From NCBI GenBank assembly GCA_964583185.1, contig CAZOVL010000007.1, forward strand, positions 1-54,515: a stretch of DNA of 54,515 nucleotides. Reading direction: 5' to 3'. This document shows, piece after piece, positions 1-8,829 of the stretch. The first letter of the stretch is position 1. The number at the start of each line of letters is the position of its first letter. Source of the DNA: Bacteroides_E sp964583185 (GTDB lineage: Bacteria; Bacteroidota; Bacteroidia; Bacteroidales; Bacteroidaceae). The notes under the pieces are model-generated. The model saw only the letters and a program-made list of their open reading frames with translations, ran no database searches and was not told the origin of the DNA. Both the position numbers and the translations under genes were made by a program.

Positions 1-1062
1 ACGAGAGGTTTCATATAATAATGAACGTGAAGCATCTAATTTAGCTTTCATCAGTGATAGCATTTCTGCTACCGGAGGGAATTTAAGAATAGCTTGACCA
101 AATTGTTTTCTGTCTTTGGCATAGGCTAAAGCTTCATCATAAGCGTTTTGACAAATACCTACCGATTGTGCAGCAATACCTAAGCGAGCACCATTCATTA
201 AAGACATTACGTATTTAATTAGTCCTAGTCTTCTTTCTCCACAAAGTTCAGCTTTAGCGTTTTTGAAAACTAATTCACAGGTGGGAGCACCCTTAATACC
301 CATTTTATTTTCAATGCGTCGTACTGTTACACCTCCGTTATTTTTATCGTAGATAAACATAGATAATCCACGACCATCGTGCGTACCTTCTTCAGAGCGA
401 GCTAACACCAAATGAATATCTGAATCACCATTGGTAATGAAGCGTTTTACACCATTCAGGTACCAAGTGTCTTCCTTTTGGTTGTATGTGGCTTTTAGCA
501 TCACCGCCTGTAGGTCTGAACCTGCATCCGGTTCAGTCAGGTCCATTGACATCGTTTCACCTTTGCATACACGTGGAATAAAGCGATTCTTTTGATCTTC
601 AGAGGCAAACTCATAAATGGTAGAAGCACAGTCTTGTAGTCCCCAAACGTTTTGGAAACTTGCATCACTGATACTTACTAAATCGGCAGCCATAATATAA
701 GGAACTACAGGAAAGTTTAGTCCTCCGTATCGACGTGGCATTGACATGCCCATCAAATCAGCTTGAATACACGCATTAATATTTTCTTGTGTTCCTCTGG
801 CATGAGTTACTCTTCCATCGTTACAAGTAGGTCCGTTTTGATCTACATCTTCTGAATTGGGAGCAATGGTATCTGCACAAATTTGTCCCATAATTTCCAG
901 AACACGCTCATAACTATCCATAGCATCTTCAAAATCGATAGGAGCATAGTCAAACTGGTCTTTATCAGCATAATTTCTTTCTTTCAACTCCACAATACGT
1001 TTCATCAGTGGATGATGAAGGTGATGCTTTAATTCGGGTATATCTAAAAAATAATTTTCCAT
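1..1062 (-). CDS. Acyl-CoA dehydrogenase, 3' part outside the window
   Basis: The first 354 codons of a flavin-dependent acyl-CoA dehydrogenase are visible, reading leftwards from an ATG at 1062 without a stop to base 1. The family signature LTEPDAGSD lies at residues 175-183, followed by the middle beta-domain and the start of the C-terminal helical domain; the region that normally carries the catalytic Glu is beyond the edge. The long N-terminal extension resembles the roughly 560-residue Bacteroidales form. The start lies 5 bases after the etfA stop, so it is the last visible gene of an etfB-etfA-acd operon. Expected role: oxidation of an acyl-CoA, or reduction of an enoyl-CoA, with electrons exchanged with the neighbouring ETF. 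The exact substrate cannot be read from the sequence. Confidence 0.93.
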   Translation of the reverse strand, partial: MENYFLDIPELKHHLHHPLMKRIVELKERNYADKDQFDYAPIDFEDAMDSYERVLEIMGQICADTIAPNSEDVDQNGPTCNDGRVTHARGTQENINACIQADLMGMSMPRRYGGLNFPVVPYIMAADLVSISDASFQNVWGLQDCASTIYEFASEDQKNRFIPRVCKGETMSMDLTEPDAGSDLQAVMLKATYNQKEDTWYLNGVKRFITNGDSDIHLVLARSEEGTHDGRGLSMFIYDKNNGGVTVRRIENKMGIKGAPTCELVFKNAKAELCGERRLGLIKYVMSLMNGARLGIAAQSVGICQNAYDEALAYAKDRKQFGQAILKFPPVAEMLSLMKAKLDASRSLLYETSR

Positions 1063-1067
1063 GGTTT

Positions 1068-2087
1068 TTATTTTGAGTTTTGCTTGTAGTATTTAATCAT
1101 TTTAGGAACCACTTCTTCAATTGTTCCATTTATCACGTAATCAGCTATTTGGTTTATAGGTGCTTCCGGATCATTATTTATTGAGATAATGATTCCACTT
1201 TCTTGCATTCCTGCAATGTGTTGAATTTGACCTGAAATACCACAAGCAATGTATAATTTAGGACGTACAGTAACTCCTGTTTGACCAATTTGTCTATCGG
1301 ATTCAACAAATCCGGAGTCAACTGCAGCACGACTGGCTCCAACTTCAGCATTTAATGTTTTAGCCAATTCAAAAAGCAATTCAAAATTATCTTTCGATCC
1401 TACACCATAACCACCGGCAATGATGATAGGTGCACCTCCTAAATTGTTTTTTGCTTTTTCTACGTGACGTTCAATTACATCAACTACAAAATCACTATCA
1501 CTCACATAGTCGGCTACATTATGTTTAACCACTTCGCCTTGATATGTTTTAGATACTATTTGTTTTTTCATTACGCCTTCACGAACAGTTGCCATTTGTG
1601 GGCGATGTTCCGGGTTAATGATTGTAGCTACAATGTTTCCTCCAAATGCAGGGCGAATTTGATATAATAAATTCTCGTATGTTTTGTTTATTTTTCTTTC
1701 CGTATGATCTCCAACTTCCAATGAAGTACAGTCAGCAGTCAATCCACTGGTTAAAGCAGAAGATACTCTTGGTCCTAAATCGCGTCCAATAACGGTAGCA
1801 CCAAGCAAGCAGATTTGAGGTTGTTCCTCTTGAAATAGTTTAACGATGATAGATGTGTGAGGAAGAGTAGTGTAGGGAGCTAAACGTTTGTCGTCAAAAA
1901 CGTGAAGTTTATCTACCCCGTAAGGAATAATTTGTTTTTCAATACCTTTTAAATCAGAGCCAATGGCAACTGCTTCTAACTGACATTTCAGTTCATTTGC
2001 CAATGAGCGTCCTTTGGAAAGAAGTTCTAAGCTTACCTCAGCTACTTGACCTTCTTCTATTTCACAATAAACGAATAAATTGTTCAT
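1068..2087 (-). CDS. etfA: Electron transfer flavoprotein alpha subunit
   Basis: This 339-residue protein has the N-terminal ETF alpha/beta domain and a C-terminal FAD-binding domain. The hallmark stretch LYIACGISGQIQHIAGMQ, followed by IIISINNDPEAPI, lies near residues 280-310, and GGYGVGSKDNF precedes it. Together with EtfB it forms a heterodimer that carries electrons between acyl-CoA dehydrogenase and the respiratory or ferredoxin pool. It sits between etfB (19 bases upstream) and the dehydrogenase (5 bases downstream), so the three are almost certainly cotranscribed. Length is normal for the family. Whether this ETF is electron-bifurcating cannot be decided from what I can see. Confidence 0.96.
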   Translation of the reverse strand: MNNLFVYCEIEEGQVAEVSLELLSKGRSLANELKCQLEAVAIGSDLKGIEKQIIPYGVDKLHVFDDKRLAPYTTLPHTSIIVKLFQEEQPQICLLGATVIGRDLGPRVSSALTSGLTADCTSLEVGDHTERKINKTYENLLYQIRPAFGGNIVATIINPEHRPQMATVREGVMKKQIVSKTYQGEVVKHNVADYVSDSDFVVDVIERHVEKAKNNLGGAPIIIAGGYGVGSKDNFELLFELAKTLNAEVGASRAAVDSGFVESDRQIGQTGVTVRPKLYIACGISGQIQHIAGMQESGIIISINNDPEAPINQIADYVINGTIEEVVPKMIKYYKQNSK

Positions 2088-2106
2088 TTAAATTAAGATT
2101 TTAGAA

Positions 2107-2979
2107 TTAGCCAATCGTGTGGTTAGCTAAAAGTTCAACAATAAGACTTTCTATCTCTTTATCACTTCCTGTTAACGATTTACTTTCTTTTGCTTGGAAA
2201 ACAATGTTTTCAATTCCTTTTACTTTAGTGGGTGAACCGGAAAGTCCGCACTGTTCTACATCGGCTTTAATATCAGTAACACTCAATTCAGGTATATTTA
2301 AGAATTCTCTTTGATCGTACAAATTTGTATAATCAAGGTTTCCTTGTTGTTTTTCTGTAATTGTTTTAGCGTGTTTGTATTTCTGAATCAATTTGGAATT
2401 TCTAGGGCGACAAGGTGCTGCCGATCCGTTTACAGTAATCACCAATGGAAGAGGGGCTTTTACCGTTTCAATACCTCCATCAATGTGTCTTTTTATAGTA
2501 ATACTTTTCTTATTCAGAGCTAGAATCTCTTCTGCGTATGTAACTTGTGGTAAATTTAATTTCTCAGCAACTTGTGGACCTACTTGAGCTGTATCTCCGT
2601 CAATCGCTTGTCTTCCACCAATAATTAAATCACAATCACCCATTTGTTTTATAGCAGTGGCAATTGCATACGAGGTTGCTAATGTATCTGCTCCGGCAAA
2701 AGCTCTATCGGTTAATAAATACCCGTTATCTGCTCCACGATAAAGTCCTTCTCTGATAATTTCAGAAGCTCTTCCTGGTCCCATGGTTAACATAGTAACA
2801 GTAGAACCGGGATATTGGTCTTTTATACGTAAGGCTTGCTCTAGGGCATTTAAATCTTCAGGATTGAAGATTGCAGGTAAAGCAGAACGATTTACCGTTC
2901 CATCTGCTTTCATGGCATCTTTTCCAACGTTTCTCGTATCTGGAACTTGCTTTGCCAGCACAACAATTTTAAATTTCAT
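2107..2979 (-). CDS. etfB: Electron transfer flavoprotein beta subunit
   Basis: A 290-residue EtfB. It begins with the family pattern KIVVLAKQVPDT, continues with FNPEDLNALEQAL and TMGPGRA, and has the nucleotide-binding region IIGGRQAIDGDTAQVGPQ near residues 120-140. It is the first gene of the etfB-etfA-acyl-CoA dehydrogenase operon and has a promoter-like sequence about 55 bases upstream. It is slightly longer than the roughly 255-residue mitochondrial type, as is common for anaerobe EtfB proteins. Confidence 0.96.
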   Translation of the reverse strand: MKFKIVVLAKQVPDTRNVGKDAMKADGTVNRSALPAIFNPEDLNALEQALRIKDQYPGSTVTMLTMGPGRASEIIREGLYRGADNGYLLTDRAFAGADTLATSYAIATAIKQMGDCDLIIGGRQAIDGDTAQVGPQVAEKLNLPQVTYAEEILALNKKSITIKRHIDGGIETVKAPLPLVITVNGSAAPCRPRNSKLIQKYKHAKTITEKQQGNLDYTNLYDQREFLNIPELSVTDIKADVEQCGLSGSPTKVKGIENIVFQAKESKSLTGSDKEIESLIVELLANHTIG

Positions 2980-3034
2980 AATATTAGTTTGTTATTATTT
3001 GAAATAAATATATTCTTATTTTTTTTTGACAGTA

Positions 3035-3064
3035 CAAATTTAGGGAATGTGTAGAGTTTTCAAA
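3035..3064 (-). promoter_or_regulatory. Promoter of the etfBA operon
   Basis: On the minus strand, TTTG (3061-3064) is followed after 18 bases by TAAATTTG (3035-3042), matching the Bacteroidota housekeeping promoter (TTTG, then TAnnTTTG); the spacer is a base or so shorter than usual. It lies about 55 bases before the etfB start. Confidence 0.6.
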
Positions 3065-3130
3065 CTTTATAGTATTAAAAATGCACAAAATAGTTAAACC
3101 TGAGCACTTGGCAAAAAATAACTAAAATAA

Positions 3131-3175
3131 AAAAGCACTACTCAGTTAAATAGTAACCCGTTGAGTAGTGCTTTT
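3131..3175 (-). terminator. Rho-independent terminator after the C1 peptidase gene
   Basis: A 14-bp perfect inverted repeat (AAAAGCACTACTCA at 3131-3144, TGAGTAGTGCTTTT at 3162-3175) has a T-rich run on the minus-strand side. It lies 16 bases after the stop of the leftward peptidase gene. It would protect the etf promoter just downstream from read-through. Confidence 0.85.
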
Positions 3176-3191
3176 ATGAATAATCAAGTGC

Positions 3192-4382
3192 TTATAAACC
3201 TAATTTTTTTGCTATGTTTTTGGGAAGAGCATCTTTATGAACTAAAATATTCATTGTTTTGTATTTTACAAAAGCTTTAGATGCGTACCAAATTCCTTTA
3301 TACTTACTTTTTGTACCCCACGAGTTTTTTACCATGAAGTATTCTTTTCCGGTTTGATCTTTTGCCTTACCATAAATAAGCATCCCATGATCGTCGGTTG
3401 TTTCCCAGTTATCGTAAGCTATTTGTCTCATTTCCTGAGTTACTTCTTTTTCCAATCCGGGTTTTGATGTTAATTCTTCTCGCTTATCTGCAGCAGAAAG
3501 TCCGGTCCAACGAGCCATATCCGATCCGGATAAATCTGTTCTCTCCATTTCAGGTAAGACAGCAATTCCATTCCGAGTGAATCCCATTTCACTTACATCA
3601 CTTCCCCATGCAATGGTAAATCCTTTGTCAATGGCATAATCAAAAACCTCCATAAACTCATCGATGGGAAGATTCCAAGATAGACCATTTCTCCAGTTAT
3701 CTTGAATCTCAATAGAAAACTGAGTATAAAAAGGATGGTGAGTGTATGAAGTAAGTGAAACATAATCATCAGCTTTGATTCCTAAGCTTTCAGCATAGCT
3801 TTTGGGTGTGTACTCTTTACCTTTTACTGTAAAGGTTTCAGGACAAGCTCCTAAGTAATTATCGTAGATAGCCACCAATCCATCTTTCCAAACAGGGCTT
3901 AATTTGGAGTGTCTGCCTTTAGCTATGGCATTTACATAACCTTCTGCAACAGCATCTAGCTCACCATGTACGTGTGCTGTATCACCATACATAATGCCTT
4001 CCATGGCTTCTTGGGGAACAATTCCGTAGTGTTTTATACTATATATAACATCGTAAAAACTACCTCCGGGTGAAAAAGAGCTAGCTCCTTGCAAACGCAC
4101 ATAGTTAGTTGCTCTGTCCACCATAGTGTGGTGTACTATGAACATCTCAGACAAATCGTGTTCTCCTTTGCCCATACGTAAAAGTTCAGATTCAATAAGA
4201 CCTAATCCGGAGAAACTCCAGCAAGTACTAGATCTGTTTTGGTTTTTTACGGAGGTAATTGGATTCTCTTTAATTGTGGTGAATTGAAAACCTTCTTCTG
4301 TTTTTGTTTCGGTACTATTTTGTGCATAGAGAGCACTAGCTAGAAAAACGAAGAGGCCTACTAGTCCTAATTTCTTTATCAT
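3192..4382 (-). CDS. Secreted C1-family aminopeptidase (PepC/bleomycin hydrolase-like)
   Basis: A 396-residue papain-fold cysteine peptidase. Residues 1-20 form a signal peptide (hydrophobic run ending ALYAQ), so it acts in the periplasm or outside the cell, unlike cytoplasmic PepC. The catalytic Cys is in SSTCWSFSGL (Cys about 54), the His in DDHGM (about 331) and the Asn in VKNSWG (about 352); the Gln of the oxyanion hole is in KNQNRS. All active-site positions are intact, so it should be active. It is a single-gene unit with its own terminator, and repeat array 1 lies in its upstream region. Substrate preference is inferred only from the family (N-terminal residues of peptides). Confidence 0.93.
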   Translation of the reverse strand: MIKKLGLVGLFVFLASALYAQNSTETKTEEGFQFTTIKENPITSVKNQNRSSTCWSFSGLGLIESELLRMGKGEHDLSEMFIVHHTMVDRATNYVRLQGASSFSPGGSFYDVIYSIKHYGIVPQEAMEGIMYGDTAHVHGELDAVAEGYVNAIAKGRHSKLSPVWKDGLVAIYDNYLGACPETFTVKGKEYTPKSYAESLGIKADDYVSLTSYTHHPFYTQFSIEIQDNWRNGLSWNLPIDEFMEVFDYAIDKGFTIAWGSDVSEMGFTRNGIAVLPEMERTDLSGSDMARWTGLSAADKREELTSKPGLEKEVTQEMRQIAYDNWETTDDHGMLIYGKAKDQTGKEYFMVKNSWGTKSKYKGIWYASKAFVKYKTMNILVHKDALPKNIAKKLGL

Positions 4383-4407
4383 AATATCATATATTTAACA
4401 ATTATGA

Positions 4408-4415
4408 CAAATATA
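4408..4415 (-). promoter_or_regulatory. Candidate -7 element for the C1 peptidase gene
   Basis: The minus strand reads TATATTTG, a perfect TAnnTTTG, about 26 bases before the start codon. No good TTTG is seen at the expected -33 position, so the call rests on the -7 box and its location. Confidence 0.45.
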
Positions 4416-4579
4416 CTTTTAAAAGCTTAAGTTGAAGGTGTATGAATACTTTAAAAGACTTTTTTTATGTTAAATATTAACTACTTCTATAAATAGTGCA
4501 TCATTCAAGTCGGATAATCTTACGTTTTCATCTTGTATTCAGTGTAAAATTTCTATTTTTACCCTAAGAGAAGAAAAAA

Positions 4580-4658
4580 GGTCAGGGACCGAGGGGGCTT
4601 AGGTCCTAGACCGACCACCTTTCAGTCCTAGACCGACAGCCCTTTGGTCCTAGACCGA
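4580..4658 (+). repeat. Array 1 of the 22-bp palindromic tandem repeat (4 units)
   Basis: Cores begin at 4580, 4602, 4624 and 4646, exactly 22 bases apart. The first is degenerate (GGTCAGGGACCGA); the others read GGTCCTAGACCGA, AGTCCTAGACCGA and GGTCCTAGACCGA. Nine-base linkers, mostly ending in CCTTY, separate them. The array is in the 386-base divergent gap between the C1 peptidase gene (-) and the patatin-like gene (+). Its GC content is clearly higher than the AT-rich flanks. Apart from the candidate peptidase promoter, nothing else is recognised in this gap. Confidence 0.95.
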
Positions 4659-4768
4659 GTTTATACCCGTCTATAAGCTTTGTGAGCGGGGTGTTTTATC
4701 TCTCTATAAAAAAAGGTTTGTAGAGCATATCATTGATATGCTTTTGGTAAATAAAATAAACAGATTAA

Positions 4769-5623
4769 ATGGATACTTATAGAATGGGTAATGATGTTGG
4801 ATTGGTTTTAGAAGGTGGAGGAATGCGTGGTGTATTTACCTCCGGAGTATTGGATTACTTTATGGACCATGACATACAGTTCCCCTATGTAATTGGCGTT
4901 TCTGCAGGTGCGTGCAATGGTTTGTCTTATATCTCTAATCAACGGGGTAGGGCACGTTTGAGTAACATTGAATTGCTTGAAGAGTATGATTACATCAATA
5001 TTAAAAATCTTTTATCGAAGCGCAATATTTTAGATAGTGATTTACTTTTCTATGAGTTTCCGGAGCATATTGTCCCTTATGATTACGAAACCTATTTCTC
5101 TTCTCCCATGCGATTTATTATGGTTACTACCAACTGTTTAACGGGTGAAGCTAATTATTTTGAAGAGAAAAAAGATAAAAAGAGGGTTATTGATATTGTG
5201 AAGGCTTCTAGTAGTTTGCCTTTTGTCAGTCCGGTAACCTATGTGGATAATTTGCCTATGCTAGATGGAGGAATTGTTGACTCCATTCCTTTGGAGCAGG
5301 CTATGAAAGAGGGATTTAAGAAGAATGTAGTTATACTAACACGTCCAAAAGGGTATAGAAAAGAGGGGAAAGATATAAAAATACCTTCTTTTATCTATCG
5401 AAAATATCCTAAGCTAAGAGATGTTTTGAGTTCTCGTAATGCCATTTACAATCGACAGTTGGAGTTGATTGATGAATATGAAGAAAAAGGATTGATTTTT
5501 ACTCTCCGTCCATCTGAAGAGATAGAAGTTAATCGACTGGAAAAAGATGTAAAAAAGTTAGAGGCTCTCTATGAAGAAGGATATGAATGTGCCGTTAAAG
5601 TTTTTGGAAAAGAGAAAAGATAG
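4769..5623 (+). CDS. Patatin-like phospholipase (RssA/YjjU type)
   Basis: A 284-residue protein with the complete patatin catalytic set: the glycine-rich oxyanion loop EGGGMRG (residues 15-21), the nucleophile elbow GVSAG (Ser45) and the catalytic Asp in LDGG (Asp166). There is no signal peptide or clear membrane segment, so a cytoplasmic or membrane-associated lipid acyl hydrolase is expected. A charged, helical C-terminal tail (about 230-284) has no motif I recognise. It is the first gene after array 1 and reads towards nadE, 82 bases away with no obvious terminator between them. The physiological substrate is unknown. Confidence 0.9.
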   Translation: MDTYRMGNDVGLVLEGGGMRGVFTSGVLDYFMDHDIQFPYVIGVSAGACNGLSYISNQRGRARLSNIELLEEYDYINIKNLLSKRNILDSDLLFYEFPEHIVPYDYETYFSSPMRFIMVTTNCLTGEANYFEEKKDKKRVIDIVKASSSLPFVSPVTYVDNLPMLDGGIVDSIPLEQAMKEGFKKNVVILTRPKGYRKEGKDIKIPSFIYRKYPKLRDVLSSRNAIYNRQLELIDEYEEKGLIFTLRPSEEIEVNRLEKDVKKLEALYEEGYECAVKVFGKEKR

Positions 5624-5705
5624 TCTTCAAAGAGCAAGGCTACTATCACTTGTTTTTTTACATTTGTAGAGTAGTCGCTTTTATATACCTATAATAAGAA
5701 TTCAA

Positions 5706-7622
5706 ATGAATCACGGATTTATTAAAGTTGCATCTGCCATACCTCAGTTAAAAGTTGGGTTATGCAGTTATAATGTGGAACAGATTATAAACCAAATAAA
5801 GAAAGCTGAAAAAGAAAAAGTAGATGTTTTACTCTTTCCGGAGCTTTCACTTACAGGCTGTACCTGTGGTGATCTGTTTTTTCAACAATCATTGCTAAAT
5901 AATGCTTTAGTTGCTTTACACTCTATTTTATCTTTTACTCAAGGATTAACAAGCATCGTAATTGTGGGTATGCCTTTGTTGCAGAAGGGTAAACTGTATA
6001 ATGTGGCGGTAGTCATCCAAAGCGGGAAAATACTAGGTGTCGTTCCTAAGACTTTACTCTCTAATCATAAAGGATTTGACGAAAGACGATGGTTTGCTTT
6101 TGATGAGTTGGCTCTTAATGGTGAGGTTATACTATTCAATAATGCAATTCCTTTTGGGTCTGATTTATTGTTTGAACTGGGGTCAAGCAGCTTTGCCATT
6201 GAAGTAGGAGAAGCGTTGTTGTCACCTAATCCTCCTAGTTTATCAATGGCTTTGCAAGGAGCTGATATTATTTTCAATCTGTCAGCATTCAGTGAAGAAG
6301 TTGGGGGGAATGATTATATTCAAACTTTAGTAAAACATCATTCAGCACAACTAATTGGTGGCTATGTTTTAGCTTCCAGTGGTTTTGGAGAATCAACAAC
6401 GAATGTGGTTTTTGGTGGAAAAGGTTTAATTGCTGAGAATGGGAAGTTATTAATTAAAAGTAAACGCTTCCAGTTGGAAGGACAATGTGTTTTGAGTGAA
6501 ATTGATACTGAATTAATTCAAATTGAACGAAGAAAGAATAGTCTGTTTCAACAAAGTATAGAGGAAAATTGGAGTCGGGAGATTCATTGCGAAAAGAGAG
6601 ACACCCCTTTACGCTTAACCCGAAAATATAATCCGTACCCATTTATTCCTCAAGGACAAGAATTAGATACCCGATGTGAAGAAATTCTGGCTATTCAATC
6701 TGTTGGATTAGCTCAAAGAATCAATCATATCAGAAGTGAGAAGGTGCTTATTGGTATTTCCGGAGGTTTAGATTCTACCTTGTCTTTATTGGTTGCTGTA
6801 CGTGCTTTCGATCAGTTAGGTTTGTCTAGAAAGGGAATAATAGGAGTTACTATGCCCGGGTTTGGAACAAGTTCTCGCACGTATGAAAATGCACATCACT
6901 TAATGGAAAAGTTAGGTATAACCATTAAAGAAATTGATATTCAAGAAGCTTGTTTACAACATTTCAAAGATATAAATCACGATATAACCCTACACGATGC
7001 AACTTATGAAAATGCACAAGCCAGAGAGCGTGTGCAGATTTTAATGGATATAGCGAATCAAGTGGGAGGACTTGTGGTAGGAACAGGAGATTTATCTGAA
7101 TTGGCTTTAGGATGGACCACCTATAATGGAGATCATATGTCAATGTATAATGTAAATGTAGGTGTTCCTAAAACTTTGGTGCAACACTTGGTGACTTGGA
7201 TTGCTACTCACGAGTTGACCGGTGAAACTCAGAAAATATTGTTAGATATTGTAGATACTCCTATTAGTCCGGAATTAACTCCTAGTGATGACAAAGGTGA
7301 AATAGCTCAAAAAACAGAAGACTTGGTTGGCCCTTATGTGCTACACGATTTCTTTCTATTCTACTTTATTCGCTATGGATTTACTCCAATTAAAATCTAT
7401 ACTTTGGCAACTTATACATTTGAGGAAAAATACAGTAAAGAAGAAATAAAAAAGAGTTTAAGGCTCTTTATTCGTCGTTTCTTTATGAATCAGTTTAAAC
7501 GTTCCTGTTTACCTGATGGTCCAAAGATTGGGAGTGTTTCCTTAAGTCCCCGAGGTGATTGGGTTATGCCTAGTGATGCGTCGGTTAATGAATGGTTAGA
7601 GGAGCTAGACAAGCTAAAATAA
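5706..7622 (+). CDS. nadE: NAD+ synthetase, two-domain type, with degenerate glutaminase site
   Basis: A 638-residue NAD+ synthetase, the last step of NAD biosynthesis. The C-terminal synthetase domain looks intact: PP-loop GISGGLDST near residue 350, then GTGDLSELALGW and NVNVGVPKTLV. The N-terminal nitrilase-type domain normally releases ammonia from glutamine with a Glu-Lys-Cys triad. Glu46 (FPELSLTG) and Lys115 (VPKT) are present, but the nucleophile position of the IEICED motif reads IEVGEA, with Gly168 (codon GGA at 6207-6209) in place of Cys. The enzyme is therefore predicted to depend on free ammonia or another ammonia source, unless the base is an assembly error. Domain lengths are otherwise normal and there is no frameshift. 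Confidence 0.95.
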   Translation: MNHGFIKVASAIPQLKVGLCSYNVEQIINQIKKAEKEKVDVLLFPELSLTGCTCGDLFFQQSLLNNALVALHSILSFTQGLTSIVIVGMPLLQKGKLYNVAVVIQSGKILGVVPKTLLSNHKGFDERRWFAFDELALNGEVILFNNAIPFGSDLLFELGSSSFAIEVGEALLSPNPPSLSMALQGADIIFNLSAFSEEVGGNDYIQTLVKHHSAQLIGGYVLASSGFGESTTNVVFGGKGLIAENGKLLIKSKRFQLEGQCVLSEIDTELIQIERRKNSLFQQSIEENWSREIHCEKRDTPLRLTRKYNPYPFIPQGQELDTRCEEILAIQSVGLAQRINHIRSEKVLIGISGGLDSTLSLLVAVRAFDQLGLSRKGIIGVTMPGFGTSSRTYENAHHLMEKLGITIKEIDIQEACLQHFKDINHDITLHDATYENAQARERVQILMDIANQVGGLVVGTGDLSELALGWTTYNGDHMSMYNVNVGVPKTLVQHLVTWIATHELTGETQKILLDIVDTPISPELTPSDDKGEIAQKTEDLVGPYVLHDFFLFYFIRYGFTPIKIYTLATYTFEEKYSKEEIKKSLRLFIRRFFMNQFKRSCLPDGPKIGSVSLSPRGDWVMPSDASVNEWLEELDKLK

Positions 7623-7640
7623 TACCAGCTAAAACAACAT

Positions 7641-7684
7641 AAAAAAGAGGAATACTATGGCTTAAATAAAGTATTCCTCTTTTT
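7641..7684. terminator. Bidirectional terminator between nadE and hisB
   Basis: The stem arms AGAGGAATAC (7646-7655) and GTATTCCTCT (7671-7680) are flanked by A on the left and T on the right, so the hairpin can end nadE on the plus strand and hisB on the minus strand. Confidence 0.85.
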
Positions 7685-7707
7685 ATTTCTGCTAGTAAGC
7701 AGTATGT

Positions 7708-8829
7708 CTATAGTAAGCCCTTGGAAGAGGGGAGCTCATATCGGTAGATATCTCGTTTTATCGCCATTTTAATGGCACGTGCTAAAGCTTTGAAAATGCC
7801 TTCTATTTTATGATGTTCATTTTCTCCTTCAGCTTTGATATTTAAATTCATCTTAGCCGAATCACTTAGCGACTTAAAGAAGTGGGAAAACATTTCTGTA
7901 GGCAGTTGACCAATCATCTCACGCTTAAAAGTAGCATCCCAAACTAGCCAAGGTCTGCCTCCAAAGTCTAAGCATACTTGGCATAAACAATCATCCATAG
8001 GTAAAGAATATCCATAGCGTTCAATACCTCTTTTATTTCCTAAAGCCTGACGTAAACAGTCGCCTAGAGCAATGGCTGTGTCTTCAATGGTATGGTGTTC
8101 GTCAACTATTAAATCACCTTTCACTTGAATGTCTAAATCAATGTTTGCGTGTTTGCCAATTTGCTCCAAGAGATGATCAAAGAAACCTATGCCTGTTGAA
8201 ATATCACATTGACCTGTTCCATCTAAGTCTAACGAGAGTTTAATGTCAGTTTCTTTTGTTTTACGCTGAACCGATGCTTTACGTTCACCGGCAAAAAGAA
8301 AATCAGCCACCCGATTCCAATCTTTAGTTATTAACGCACAAGTGTCTCGGAATTGTTCAGGCACTTCAATCTCCGGATTTTGTAAATAAATAGCTTTACA
8401 TCCCAAGTTATAAGCCAACTCTACATCGGTTTCACGATCACCAATAACATAGCTGTTGGGAATGTCGTAGTCTTCATTCTCAATGTATTGTGTCAATAAT
8501 CCTGTCCTCGGTTTGCGGGTAGGGGCATTATCTTCCGGAAAGCTTTTATCAATCAAAACATCCTGAAAAGTAATTCCTTCGCCTTCTAAGGTTTGCATCA
8601 TTAAGTTATGTACCGGCCAAAATGTCTCTTCAGGGAAAGAAGACGTTCCCAGTCCATCTTGATTGGTAACCATAACCAAATCGAAGTCTAGTTTTTCCTG
8701 AATAAAGCTCAGGTTTCTCATCACTTTGGGATAGAACTCTAGTTTTTCATAAGCATCTAGTTGATAATCAACAGGAGGTTCTATAACTAGTGTTCCGTCA
8801 CGATCTATGAATAAAAATTTCTTTTTCAT
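7708..8829 (-). CDS. hisB: Bifunctional histidinol-phosphatase / imidazoleglycerol-phosphate dehydratase
   Basis: A 373-residue fusion doing two histidine-pathway steps. Residues 1-165 are a HAD phosphatase: the nucleophile motif DRDGTL gives Asp9 and Asp11, VTNQDG follows, and GDRETD at 130-135 is the Mg-binding end. Residues about 195-373 are the dehydratase, with Mn-binding DEHHTIED (243-250) and NEHHKIE (337-343). The Cys-x-His...Cys-x-Cys zinc loop of E. coli HisB is absent here; the matching region reads DKSFPEDNAPTRKP. It is the last gene of hisGDCB and overlaps hisC by 4 bases. Confidence 0.96.
   Translation of the reverse strand: MKKKFLFIDRDGTLVIEPPVDYQLDAYEKLEFYPKVMRNLSFIQEKLDFDLVMVTNQDGLGTSSFPEETFWPVHNLMMQTLEGEGITFQDVLIDKSFPEDNAPTRKPRTGLLTQYIENEDYDIPNSYVIGDRETDVELAYNLGCKAIYLQNPEIEVPEQFRDTCALITKDWNRVADFLFAGERKASVQRKTKETDIKLSLDLDGTGQCDISTGIGFFDHLLEQIGKHANIDLDIQVKGDLIVDEHHTIEDTAIALGDCLRQALGNKRGIERYGYSLPMDDCLCQVCLDFGGRPWLVWDATFKREMIGQLPTEMFSHFFKSLSDSAKMNLNIKAEGENEHHKIEGIFKALARAIKMAIKRDIYRYELPSSKGLL

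Noticed and set aside
1464..1667. Opposite-strand ORF in etfA, as an example of many antisense ORFs
   Set aside because: It lies wholly inside a well-supported gene, has no recognised motif and reflects AT-rich codon use.
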